Source: an uncultured Campylobacter sp. (lineage in GTDB: Bacteria > Campylobacterota > Campylobacteria > Campylobacterales > Campylobacteraceae). From it: DNA of 51,775 nucleotides. The stretch is from NCBI RefSeq assembly GCF_938045625.1, contig NZ_CALIAV010000062.1, positions 1 to 51,775 of the forward strand, given 5' to 3'. The notes under the pieces were generated by a model. It worked only from the letters and a program-made list of their open reading frames with translations. It was not told the origin of the DNA and ran no database searches. Positions 33,991 to 41,343 of the stretch are shown one piece after another. Numbering within the stretch: position 1 is the first letter of the stretch; every line of letters begins with the position of its first letter. The translations under genes and the position numbers were made by a program.

Positions 33991-34805
33991 AATTTATACG
34001 TCATTGAGTTTAGCAGATATGAGTATTTTAAGGCTGTAAAATAAAGCTCGTTTGGTGTTTGATGGTTTTATTTTGTGTTTTTGTTTAAAACAGTGATTGA
34101 TTGACTCGTTTTTGGATTAAGTTTTTGCCCCAATCTATGGTATATGTTAATAATATATTTAAAATATCTACTATTTTGTTTCATCTGTTTTGCAAAAATC
34201 TGTTAAACTAGATGATTGGTGTAAATATTGTAAGTGCGTTGGATACTATCTTTAGAATTCGAATAATAGTATATGATAGTTTTTTATTTTACTAACAAAA
34301 AGGGCATTAATAAATTTGCCAAATTCGATGCTGTGATTGAGTTTTATGGCTTTCGCGAGGCTTGCCAATATTCGTCACTATGTACTCTCTTATGAGGATA
34401 TGCTTGCTTCTAGCATTTCTGACCTGGCTTTGGTAAAAAAACTTTTACGCCCTACTTGTAAACTTTTATGCATAAGCCGTTTGCGGCGTAAAGGCACCAC
34501 AAACCTTCCCTATCCTGCTATCACCGGCAAAGACGTTCAGCATAAAATTCTTTATATAATCTCCTGAAATTTTAAATTATTTCGGATATCGTGCGAAATC
34601 TAACATGCTATGGAAGGGTTTGCCTCGTAAGAAATCGTAGCGCGCTTCATTGCTACATATGTGATGATTAGATGCCTGTTGAATTCATATTTATTTATAA
34701 GCTATATTTAAGTAAGGTTACGCAAAAAATTTCTCGACTAAAATTTGACACTGAATAAAAAAATTAAAAATTAGTAGAGTTTATTGTGCTATATAGGAGA
34801 TAGAT

Positions 34806-34880
34806 TGGTGACCCTTACGAGAATCGAACTCGTGTTACCAACGTGAGAGGCTGGTGTCCTAACCGCTAGACGAAAGGGCC
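34806..34880 (-). tRNA. tRNA-Glu (CTC), last gene of the array
   Basis: Cloverleaf on the minus strand with acceptor GGCCCTT/AAGGGTC, anticodon stem CCAGC/GTTGG and loop CTCTCAC (anticodon CTC, reading GAG), T-arm ACGAG-TTCGATT-CTCGT and encoded CCA. One G·T pair in the acceptor. A second tRNA-Glu with the same anticodon but a different body lies at 35156. Confidence 0.92.
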
Positions 34881-34900
34881 AACAATGATAAAATAAATCG

Positions 34901-34976
34901 TGGTGCCCCGTGTAGGGCTCGAACCTACGACCCCATCATTAAGAGTGATATGCTCTACCAACTGAGCTAACGAGGC
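34901..34976 (-). tRNA. tRNA-Lys (CTT)
   Basis: Acceptor GCCTCGT/ACGGGGC with one T·G pair, D-arm TTAGCTCAGTTGGTAGAGC, anticodon loop CTCTTAA (CTT, reading AAG), T-arm GTAGG-TTCGAGC-CCTAC, CCA encoded. Complements the tRNA-Lys(TTT) at 35243. Confidence 0.92.
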
Positions 34977-34979
34977 AAA

Positions 34980-35056
34980 TGGCGCAGCGGACGGGGCTCG
35001 AACCCGCGACCTCCGCCGTGACAGGGCGGCATTCTAACCATCTGAACTACCGCTGC
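34980..35056 (-). tRNA. tRNA-Asp (GTC)
   Basis: Acceptor GCAGCGG/CCGCTGC, anticodon stem CCGCC/GGCGG with loop CTGTCAC (anticodon GTC), T-arm GCGGG-TTCGAGC-CCCGT, encoded CCA. Only three bases separate it from the next tRNA, so processing from a common transcript is certain. Confidence 0.95.
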
Positions 35057-35064
35057 ACCTAAAA

Positions 35065-35140
35065 TGGTGGTCGCTATAAGACTCGAACTTATGACATCCA
35101 CCTTGTAAGGGTGGCGCTCTACCAACTGAGCTAAGCGACC
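35065..35140 (-). tRNA. tRNA-Val (TAC)
   Basis: Acceptor GGTCGCT/AGCGACC, anticodon stem CCACC/GGTGG with loop CTTACAA (anticodon TAC), T-arm ATAAG-TTCGAGT-CTTAT, encoded CCA. All stems are perfect. Confidence 0.95.
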
Positions 35141-35155
35141 AAAAAGACTAAATCG

Positions 35156-35231
35156 TGGCGACCCTTAAAGGATTTGAACCTCTGTTGCTACACTGAGAGA
35201 GTAGAGTCCTGGGCCACTAGACGAAAGGGTC
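35156..35231 (-). tRNA. tRNA-Glu (CTC), divergent copy
   Basis: Acceptor GACCCTT/AAGGGTC is perfect and the D-arm CGTCTAGTGGCCCAGGAC is of the common Glu type. The anticodon loop is CTCTCAG (anticodon CTC), but the stem CTACT/TGTAG has a T·T mismatch at its last pair, and the T-arm AGAGG-TTCAAAT-CCTTT has weak pairs. CCA encoded. Probably functional but less well paired than its copy at 34806. Confidence 0.85.
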
Positions 35232-35242
35232 TATGTAAAAAA

Positions 35243-35318
35243 TGGTGTCCTGTGCTGGACTCGAACCAGCGACCCCTTCATTAAAAGTGAAATGCTCTAC
35301 CGACTGAGCTAACAAGAC
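35243..35318 (-). tRNA. tRNA-Lys (TTT), first gene of the array
   Basis: Acceptor GTCTTGT/ACAGGAC (one T·G), D-arm TTAGCTCAGTCGGTAGAGC, anticodon loop CTTTTAA (anticodon TTT), T-arm GCTGG-TTCGAGT-CCAGC, encoded CCA. It lies 24 bases downstream of a consensus -10. Confidence 0.95.
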
Positions 35319-35341
35319 ATTTTTTCAAAAAACGAAACGTG

Positions 35342-35370
35342 ATTATATATAAAAAAGGCTGATTTGTCAA
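35342..35370 (-). promoter_or_regulatory. Consensus sigma-70 promoter of the tRNA array
   Basis: On the minus strand TTGACA (35365–35370) and TATAAT (35342–35347) are both perfect and separated by exactly 17 bases, filled with T-rich sequence. The TTT tRNA-Lys starts 24 bases downstream of the -10. A true -35 hexamer is uncommon in Campylobacter, whose sigma-70 promoters usually lack one, so this is an unusually strong stable-RNA promoter. Confidence 0.85.
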
Positions 35371-35478
35371 GACAAAAAGCCGTTGTTTTTCAAATTTGGC
35401 CTCAAATTTGATTTATTTTGACAAATTTTGCGTTCGTCAAAAACGCATAAAAAGTCAAATTTGGCCCAGATTTAAAAA

Positions 35479-35523
35479 GGTCAAATTTGACCGAAAAACT
35501 AAAAAGGGATTTTGCAATCCCTT
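35479..35523 (-). terminator. glnA terminator with adjoining palindrome
   Basis: AAGGGATT-TTGC-AATCCCTT (35504–35523) is a perfect 8-bp hairpin with a tetraloop just past the glnA stop; the minus strand then runs into TTTTT. The perfect palindrome GGTCAAATTTGACC lies at 35479–35492 beyond it. Confidence 0.75.
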
Positions 35524-35527
35524 AAAT

Positions 35528-36958
35528 CTAGCAAGAAAAGCAGGTTTTAAACTCGTATGGAGTAGGTCTCGCTTCGTACGGCCACACTTGACTCTCGAAT
35601 TTATAATGCTGATACGCGTTTATAAACGTCGTGGTCATGATCGGGCGCAGATATTCGTTGTCGCGAATTAGGGCTTCTAGGCTGCCTCTTAACGTATGAG
35701 GGAGCTGCTCGATACCGCGTTCGCGGATCTCGTCAAGCGTGAGTTTAAATAAATTTTCGTCCATCGGACCGACCGGCTCCATCTTGTGTTTTACGCCGTC
35801 AAGCCCAGCCATCAGCATCGCTGAAAAGGCCAAATACGGGTTTGCAGTTCCGTCAGGGAAACGCATTTCGGCGCGGACCGATTTTTCTCCGGAGCCGTAC
35901 GGGATACGGATCGAGGCGGAGCGGTTTTGGCTAGAATACGTTAGGATAGACGGTGCTTCAAAGCCTGGGATTAGGCGTTTGTAGCTGTTTGTGCTCGGGT
36001 TTGTAAACGCCGCAACGCTCCTTGCGTGTTTTAGGATTCCGCCGATGTACCAGCGCGCAAAATCGCTTAAATTTGCGTACTTTCCTTCGCCGTAGAATAA
36101 ATTTTTGCCGTCTTTCCACACCGACTGATGCACGTGCATGCCGCTGCCGTTGTCGCCGTAGAGCGGTTTTGGCATAAAAGTCGCCGTTTTTCCGTTTAGG
36201 TGAGCGACCATTTTGACGACGTATTTGTAAATTTGCACGTTGTCGGCAGCCTCAAGAAGTGTTCCAAATTTAACTCCCAGCTCGCCTTGTCCTTGCGCGA
36301 CCTCGTGGTGTCCTAGCATGACTTCAAGGCCTACTTGCTCTAAAACCTGCATCATCTCGGCGCGCAGATCGACCATGCTATCGGTCGGTTGCGTCATCAG
36401 GTAGCCGCCTTTTCTTCTTGGGCGGTGGCCTGTGTTGTAGCTGTCTTTAAAGTCTCTAGCGTCGTTCCACTCGCCTTCTTCGCTGTCTACTTCAAACATC
36501 GCGCAGTTTGGGCTGTCTACTATTTTTACATTATCAAATATAAAAAACTCGTTCTCCGGTCCAAAATACGCCACATCGCCCATGCCGCTTTCTTTGACGT
36601 AGGCCATAGCTTTTTTGGCTATCGAGCGCGGGCATTTTTCATAAATTTGACCCTTGTAAATGTCGTAAATATCGGCAAAAACCACGACCGTAACGTCGGC
36701 GGTGAATGGATCTAAAAAGGCGCTGGTCGCCTCAGGGCACATCAGCATATCGCTTCTTTCGATCGGTTGCCATCCTCCTAGCGAACTCGCGTCCATCGGT
36801 ATGCCGTTTACGAAATGATCTTTTTCGACGAATTTTATGTTATAAGATATGCTGTGCCAAGCGCCGTTCATATCGGTAAATCTAAAATCCACGAATTTGA
36901 CCTCGTGTTCTTTGCAAAAATCAAAAAAATGATCGACGCTTTTTACGAATTTTCCCAT
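35528..36958 (-). CDS. glnA: Glutamine synthetase type I
   Basis: 476 residues; makes glutamine from glutamate, ammonia and ATP, forming a dodecamer. N-terminal beta-grasp domain, then VAYFGPENEFFIFD (metal site), GSGMHVHQSVWKDG (around 271–284), and RIPYGSGEKSVRAEMRFPD. The adenylylation site, NLYDLP in enteric enzymes, reads ENLFKLTLDE with F404 in place of the tyrosine, so the GlnE switch cannot act. The same replacement is known from Helicobacter, so it is a lineage trait. Single gene with its own promoter and terminator. Confidence 0.96.
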   Translation of the reverse strand: MGKFVKSVDHFFDFCKEHEVKFVDFRFTDMNGAWHSISYNIKFVEKDHFVNGIPMDASSLGGWQPIERSDMLMCPEATSAFLDPFTADVTVVVFADIYDIYKGQIYEKCPRSIAKKAMAYVKESGMGDVAYFGPENEFFIFDNVKIVDSPNCAMFEVDSEEGEWNDARDFKDSYNTGHRPRRKGGYLMTQPTDSMVDLRAEMMQVLEQVGLEVMLGHHEVAQGQGELGVKFGTLLEAADNVQIYKYVVKMVAHLNGKTATFMPKPLYGDNGSGMHVHQSVWKDGKNLFYGEGKYANLSDFARWYIGGILKHARSVAAFTNPSTNSYKRLIPGFEAPSILTYSSQNRSASIRIPYGSGEKSVRAEMRFPDGTANPYLAFSAMLMAGLDGVKHKMEPVGPMDENLFKLTLDEIRERGIEQLPHTLRGSLEALIRDNEYLRPIMTTTFINAYQHYKFESQVWPYEARPTPYEFKTCFSC

Positions 36959-36987
36959 TTTTCGCTCCTGTGTTTATTGATTTCGTA

Positions 36988-36997
36988 ATTTTATCAT
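36988..36997 (-). promoter_or_regulatory. glnA promoter
   Basis: Minus-strand TATGATAAAAT in an AT-rich leader, about 30 bases before the glnA start, preceded by T-rich AAGTAAAATTT. RBS CAGGAGCGA follows. Confidence 0.45.
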
Positions 36998-37043
36998 AAA
37001 ATTTTACTTTTAAGATTAATTTAAATAATTTTTTCTACCCGAT

Positions 37044-37823
37044 CTAAAATTTTACAAATTCTCTATCGCGGTTTTGAAATACCGCACACTTGCTAAAGCC
37101 CAAATTTCCGGCGATTTGCTCGCATTTTTCGCCGTTTAGACCGACTTGGTCTTTTGCGTGCGCGTCCGAGCCAAACGTGATAGGTATGTCTTTTTCGGCG
37201 ATCATTTCTAGCAAATTTACGCTCGGATACTGCTCGCCGATCGGTTTTCTAAAGCCGGCCGCATTTATCTCCACCGTCAAATTTGCCTTTTTTATAGCCT
37301 CGATTGCGTCTTTGGCCAGGAGTCTAACGTCGGTTTTTGGCATAAATTTAAATACTTTTAGCAAATCCAAATGCCCGACTATGTCAAATTTGCCAGACTT
37401 TGCCATCTTTTCGACGCAGTAAAAATAATCCCGCCAAATTTGATCTATGTCGCGCTTTTTATATTCGCCGATAAATTCGGGATTATCAAAGCCCCAGCCG
37501 CCCAAAAAATGCACCGAACCGATTAGGTAATCAACCTTGCGCGCTAAAACCCGCTCGTCCATAAAGCCTTCTAAAAAATCGACTTCGTAGCCGAGCAGGA
37601 TTTTGATCTGTCCGTCAAATTCGTCTCTGAGGCGCAAAATCTCGCTCTCGTAAGAGGGCATTTGCGAAAACTCCATGCGGTACGCTTCGTCAAATTTCAT
37701 CGGCGCGTGATCGCTAAAACCAAAATACTCACAGCCCGAATTTATCGCGCTTAAAACGTACTGCTTAGGCTCATCTACGGCGTGTTTACAAAGCGGCGTG
37801 TGGTTGTGTAGATCGACTCTCAT
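37044..37823 (-). CDS. PHP-family histidinol-phosphatase-type phosphoesterase
   Basis: 259 residues with PHP metal motifs: DLHNHTPLCKHA at the N-terminus (residues 4–15), FGFSDHAP (34–41), GYEVDFLEG, IGSVHFLGGW, DIVGHLDLLK and the C-terminal ITFGSDAHAKDQVG. This set matches HisJ/HisK-type histidinol-phosphatases of histidine biosynthesis. No other his gene is nearby, and related PHP phosphoesterases exist, so the substrate is likely but not certain. Divergent from cheZ. Confidence 0.85.
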   Translation of the reverse strand: MRVDLHNHTPLCKHAVDEPKQYVLSAINSGCEYFGFSDHAPMKFDEAYRMEFSQMPSYESEILRLRDEFDGQIKILLGYEVDFLEGFMDERVLARKVDYLIGSVHFLGGWGFDNPEFIGEYKKRDIDQIWRDYFYCVEKMAKSGKFDIVGHLDLLKVFKFMPKTDVRLLAKDAIEAIKKANLTVEINAAGFRKPIGEQYPSVNLLEMIAEKDIPITFGSDAHAKDQVGLNGEKCEQIAGNLGFSKCAVFQNRDREFVKF

Positions 37824-37917
37824 TTTTATCCTTAAATATTTTGCAAATGCTACCTAAAATTTAATAAATTTAAGGATAAAGTTTGGGTTTTTAAACTTAT
37901 ATTTCGTTAATTTTCTA

Positions 37918-37923
37918 TATAAT
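37918..37923 (+). promoter_or_regulatory. Promoter of the cheZ–rplS gene chain
   Basis: TATAAT in CTATATAATCAG, 26 bases before the cheZ start, behind a T-rich stretch (TTTCGTTAATTTTC). RBS AGGAG follows. It is the first promoter of a rightward chain of closely spaced genes. Confidence 0.6.
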
Positions 37924-37949
37924 CAGCCCAAATTTAAATAGGAGATTTT

Positions 37950-38681
37950 ATGACGCAAGAAGAACTTGACGCCTTGATGGCGGGCGATCTGGATGACGTC
38001 GTCGCTGCAGACGAGAGCGACGCGCAAGCTAGCGGAGATGAAAATTTAGACCTAAATGCTGCCGACAAAAAAGAAGTAGCGGAGCGCAAAGATGATGACG
38101 TTAAATTTGACGGCGACTATAGAGCATCCTCGAACATATCGTGGCCTCCGCCTCCACCGACGGATGATCACAAGATGGTTCATCAGCTAGACGACGTTAC
38201 AAAGGATAGCGAGGAAAAAGCCACGCAGATGTTTGACAAGCTCGATGCGATCAATAACTTCTCTATGGACGCGGAGAACGGACTTAGCGAGATTATCGGC
38301 GGTATCGAGGCCAATATCGAAATTTTTACCAAACTGCACGAAAAATTCCCAAATATCGCTACTTTTGCCGAAGCGCTAGAGAAAAATAACGCCCTAAAAA
38401 GCTCTGCAGAAACGACGCTAGATAACGTCAGAATGGCCGAGGACGAGATAATGATGGCGATGGATATGATGCAGTATCAAGACATCCACCGTCAAAAGAT
38501 CGAGCGCGTTATCAACGTCATGCGCGCGCTTAGCAAGTATATGAGTAGCCTATTTGAGGGCAAGATCGACGACGAGAAGCGCGTGGCCTCGGCCGTACAT
38601 ATCGCCGGCGATACGCACACCGAAAATCTCGTCAGCAACGACGACATCGAAGCTCTGATAGAAAGTTTGGGCAAAAAGTGA
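37950..38681 (+). CDS. cheZ: CheZ-family CheY-P phosphatase
   Basis: 243 residues. A long four-helix core (from TKDSEEKATQMFDKL) carries the catalytic stretch MMQYQDIHRQKIERV, where D178 and Q182 correspond to Asp143 and Gln147 of E. coli CheZ. Before it is an acidic, proline-containing disordered linker. The N-terminus (MTQEELDALMAGDL) and the C-terminus (NDDIEALIESLGKK) both resemble the short helices with which FliM/FliN-type proteins and CheZ tails bind partners such as CheY-P. This matches the remote CheZ of epsilonproteobacteria (C. jejuni Cj0700). Confidence 0.9.
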   Translation: MTQEELDALMAGDLDDVVAADESDAQASGDENLDLNAADKKEVAERKDDDVKFDGDYRASSNISWPPPPPTDDHKMVHQLDDVTKDSEEKATQMFDKLDAINNFSMDAENGLSEIIGGIEANIEIFTKLHEKFPNIATFAEALEKNNALKSSAETTLDNVRMAEDEIMMAMDMMQYQDIHRQKIERVINVMRALSKYMSSLFEGKIDDEKRVASAVHIAGDTHTENLVSNDDIEALIESLGKK

Positions 38682-39940
38682 AAAAGCCCGAGCTTTTATC
38701 CCCAGCAGGAAATTTAACCAAGTTAAAAATAGCTCTAGAATACGGCGCAGACGCAGTTTACGCATCGGTGGCGAGCTTTTCGCTTCGCACCCGTTCGGCG
38801 CGCGAATTTAACCTTGAAACCTTTAAAGAAGCCATCGAATACACGCACGCAAAGGGCAAAAAATTTTACGCGACGGTAAACGCGTTTCCTTTTAATTCGC
38901 AAATCGAGCCGCTAAAACGCCACTTGCAAACGATATCGGCGATGAAGCCGGATGCCTTTATCATCGCGACTCCCGGCGTCATGAGCCTGGCAAAAGAAAT
39001 AGCCCCCGAGATTGAGATCCACCTCTCGACGCAGGCAAATGTCATGAATACGCTTGACGCTAAAATTTATCACGAAATGGGCGCAAAACGCATCGTCGTA
39101 GCGCGCGAAATGAGTTTAAAAGACGTCGTGAAGATAAAAGAGCAAATCCCGACGCTGGATATCGAAATTTTCGTGCACGGCTCGATGTGCTTTGCTTACT
39201 CGGGGCGCTGTTTGGTTAGCGCGGTTCAAAGCGGCCGCCAATCAAACCGCGGTAGCTGCGCCAACGACTGCAGGTTTAAATACGAACTCTACGCCAAAAA
39301 CCCCGAGAGCGGGACGCTGTTTCGCCTGGAAGAGGACGAAGAAGGCGGCACGCACGTGATGAACTCGAAGGATTTAAATTTATCCGCGCACATCAAAGAT
39401 ATCATCGAAAGCGGCGCGGTCGATAGCCTAAAGATCGAAGGCCGTACGAAAAGCGAATACTATGCAGCCTGTGCGACTAGAGCCTACCGCATGGCCGTTG
39501 ATGACGCCGTGGACGACAAATTTGACGCGCAAATTTACGCGAGCGAGCTAAATACGCTAAAAAATCGCGGTTTTACCGACGGCTACCTAGTAAATCGCCC
39601 GTTTGAAAAGTCTGATACGCAAAATCATGCTAGCAGCCTAGAGGAGGGCACTCATCAGGTAAACGCTATGACTTTAGACGGCGAGTTTTTTAAATGCAAA
39701 TATAAAATTTTCCCCGGCAACGAGTATGAGATCGTAGCGCCTCTGGGCTCGCAGATAGATGAGTGCGAGAGCGAAATATCTCAAATTTTCGCTCGTGACG
39801 GCAAGAAATTTATCAAATTTAAAAAACTAGTAACAAAAAAAGGCAAAGAGATCGCCGAGATCCACAGCGGCAACGAAAACGAAGTAAATTTGGGCGCGAG
39901 GTTGCCTAAATTTAGCTTTTTAAGAGAGGAAATAAAATGA
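38678..39940 (+). CDS. Peptidase U32-family protein (YegQ/TrhP-like)
   Basis: 420 residues. MKKPELLSPAGNLTKLKIALEYGADAVY is the U32 start, and the cysteine cluster SGRCLVSAVQSGRQSNRGSCANDCRFKY (around residues 171–200) would bind an iron–sulfur cluster. Despite the peptidase name, the YegQ/TrhP branch hydroxylates tRNA wobble uridine (5-hydroxyuridine from prephenate). The length and the C-terminal beta domain fit TrhP. ATG overlaps the cheZ stop by four bases. Confidence 0.88.
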   Translation: MKKPELLSPAGNLTKLKIALEYGADAVYASVASFSLRTRSAREFNLETFKEAIEYTHAKGKKFYATVNAFPFNSQIEPLKRHLQTISAMKPDAFIIATPGVMSLAKEIAPEIEIHLSTQANVMNTLDAKIYHEMGAKRIVVAREMSLKDVVKIKEQIPTLDIEIFVHGSMCFAYSGRCLVSAVQSGRQSNRGSCANDCRFKYELYAKNPESGTLFRLEEDEEGGTHVMNSKDLNLSAHIKDIIESGAVDSLKIEGRTKSEYYAACATRAYRMAVDDAVDDKFDAQIYASELNTLKNRGFTDGYLVNRPFEKSDTQNHASSLEEGTHQVNAMTLDGEFFKCKYKIFPGNEYEIVAPLGSQIDECESEISQIFARDGKKFIKFKKLVTKKGKEIAEIHSGNENEVNLGARLPKFSFLREEIK

Positions 39941-40434
39941 AATTTGTTTCAATTATAATGGGAAGCAAGAGCGACTACGACGTAGTTAGCGAGGCGGCAA
40001 AGGTGCTTGAAAAATTTAATGTCCCTTACGAGCTAATCATCAGCTCGGCGCACAGAAGCCCGAAGCGAACGAGCGAATACGTCGCCGCGGCCGAGGAAAA
40101 GGGCGCGCAGGTCTTTATCGCGGCGGCCGGCATGGCGGCGCATCTAGCAGGCGCTATCGCAGCAAACACCACTCGCCCAGTGATCGGCATACCGATGGCA
40201 GGCTCGGCGCTTAGCGGCGTGGACGCGCTTTATTCGACCGTGCAGATGCCCGGCGGCATGCCTGTGGGCACCGTGGCTATCGGTAAGGCCGGCGCGGTAA
40301 ATGCAGCCTATCTGGCACTGCAAATTTTGGCTCTAAACGACCAAAATCTAGACGAAATGCTAAAAGCCGACCGAGCAACGAAAGCCAAGCAGGTAGAAGA
40401 GGACTCGGCGAAGGTGGAAGTTTTACTCGCCTAA
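39937..40434 (+). CDS. purE: N5-carboxyaminoimidazole ribonucleotide mutase
   Basis: 165 residues of class I PurE: VSIIMGSKSDYDVV (substrate phosphate site), ISSAHRSPKRT (H in SAHR is catalytic), AGMAAHLAG and PVIGIPM. It moves the carboxyl group from N5-CAIR to CAIR in purine synthesis; no purK is in the window. Overlaps the U32 gene by four bases. Confidence 0.96.
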   Translation: MKFVSIIMGSKSDYDVVSEAAKVLEKFNVPYELIISSAHRSPKRTSEYVAAAEEKGAQVFIAAAGMAAHLAGAIAANTTRPVIGIPMAGSALSGVDALYSTVQMPGGMPVGTVAIGKAGAVNAAYLALQILALNDQNLDEMLKADRATKAKQVEEDSAKVEVLLA

Positions 40435-40444
40435 AGGAGCAAAT

Positions 40445-40918
40445 ATGCAGACATACTTAAGCATAGACGAATTTTGCAAGCTCGTGCACCTAGAGCGCGA
40501 GGTGATCGAGGGGATGATAAACCGCGGTGTTCTAAATACGAAAGAAGAAGGCGGCGAAACCCTCATAGAAGCTAGTCAAGGCACGATGAGCGTCGTGCCT
40601 AGCGTCGTGGCCGTACCTGCGCCCCAGATCGGCGCGGATGGCTTTAGCTTCGTAGAAAAGACGATCGGCACGATACTGAATTTGCACGAAAAGGTGCTAG
40701 ACGCCAAAGACGAGACGCTAGAGACCCTGCGCAACGAAAATAAGTTTTTAAAAGAGGCGCTAATCTCGATGCAAGAGCTCTACGACGAGGATCGCCGTAC
40801 GGTCGAGACGCTCACAAAGCAACTAAAAAATTCGCAAGAAGAAGTCGAGTTTTTAAAACGAAAATACAAACTCATGTGGAATAAGGCGGTTGAAAATTTC
40901 AAGAGCGACAAGGAGTAG
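40445..40918 (+). CDS. DUF3972-type protein with N-terminal HTH-like part and coiled coil
   Basis: 157 residues. YLSIDEFCKLVHLEREVIEGMINRGVLNTKE resembles a small MerR/excisionase-type helix-turn-helix; a proline/valine linker leads to a long coiled coil (EKTIGTILNLHEKVLDAKDETLETL to the end). Such conserved Campylobacter proteins lie between purE and glyQ and are grouped as DUF3972, by my recollection. DNA binding is inference. Confidence 0.75.
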   Translation: MQTYLSIDEFCKLVHLEREVIEGMINRGVLNTKEEGGETLIEASQGTMSVVPSVVAVPAPQIGADGFSFVEKTIGTILNLHEKVLDAKDETLETLRNENKFLKEALISMQELYDEDRRTVETLTKQLKNSQEEVEFLKRKYKLMWNKAVENFKSDKE

Positions 40919-40920
40919 TC

Positions 40921-41337
40921 GTGGAAATTTTAGCGGTAGATGGTTTTAAAATTTGCGGATTAAAAACTCGCACCAAAAATGCCGACGAGATAAACGGCGA
41001 CGGTAAAATCCCGGCCTTGTGGGCTAAATTTACAAAAGAATTTTATGACGGTAAAGGCGAAATTTACGGCGTTTATTGTAGCTACGAAAACGGCGTAAAC
41101 GGGCTTTACGATTTATTTATCGGTACGAAGTCGCTTTGCCCTGGCGGCGAAATTTTAGAGATAAAAAGCGGCAAATACGCTGTTTTTGGCTTTCCAAACG
41201 AGCCGCAAAACGTAGCGAAATTTTGGGGAGAAATTTGGAAATATTTTGAAAACTCGAAACTAAAAAGAGCCCATGAAACGGACTTTGAGCTTTACGGTAG
41301 CGACGGGATAAAAATTTATATCTCGGTTTTAGATTAG
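40921..41337 (+). CDS. GyrI-like (AraC effector-binding) domain protein
   Basis: 138 residues from a GTG start three bases after the previous stop. FKICGLKTRTKNADE, IPALWAKFTKEF, YGVYCSYENGVNGLYDLFIG and KYAVFGFPNEPQNVAKFWGEIWKYF follow the stand-alone GyrI/SHV small-molecule-binding fold with its conserved aromatic pocket. No DNA-binding domain is attached. With abgT it forms an insertion relative to the C. jejuni order. Confidence 0.82.
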   Translation: MEILAVDGFKICGLKTRTKNADEINGDGKIPALWAKFTKEFYDGKGEIYGVYCSYENGVNGLYDLFIGTKSLCPGGEILEIKSGKYAVFGFPNEPQNVAKFWGEIWKYFENSKLKRAHETDFELYGSDGIKIYISVLD

Positions 41338-41343
41338 GAAAAA

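Larger units (their letters stand above)
31701..34805. other. AT-rich decayed region between recG and the tRNA array
   Basis: About 3.1 kb, visibly richer in A/T than the flanks and nearly without AAATTT-rich coding style. No intact gene is present. Coding traces, mostly on the minus strand, shift frame repeatedly and are listed separately where readable. Small palindromes, a pair of 19-base direct repeats and the downstream tRNA array are the only structured elements. It resembles a dead genomic island or plasmid/phage remnant inserted beside tRNA genes. The stretches 31701–32460 and 34000–34800 contain only short, unrecognised open frames. Confidence 0.6.

Noticed and set aside
34337..34567. 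Plus-strand open frame of 76 codons in the decayed island
   Set aside because: No RBS, no recognisable motif and no continuation; the neighbouring frame KFAKFDAVIEFYGFREACQY looks equally coding-like, so neither can be supported as a gene.
31701..34805. Possible CRISPR array in the gene-poor AT-rich region
   Set aside because: There is no series of regularly spaced identical repeats; only one pair of 19-base repeats and two palindromes are present.
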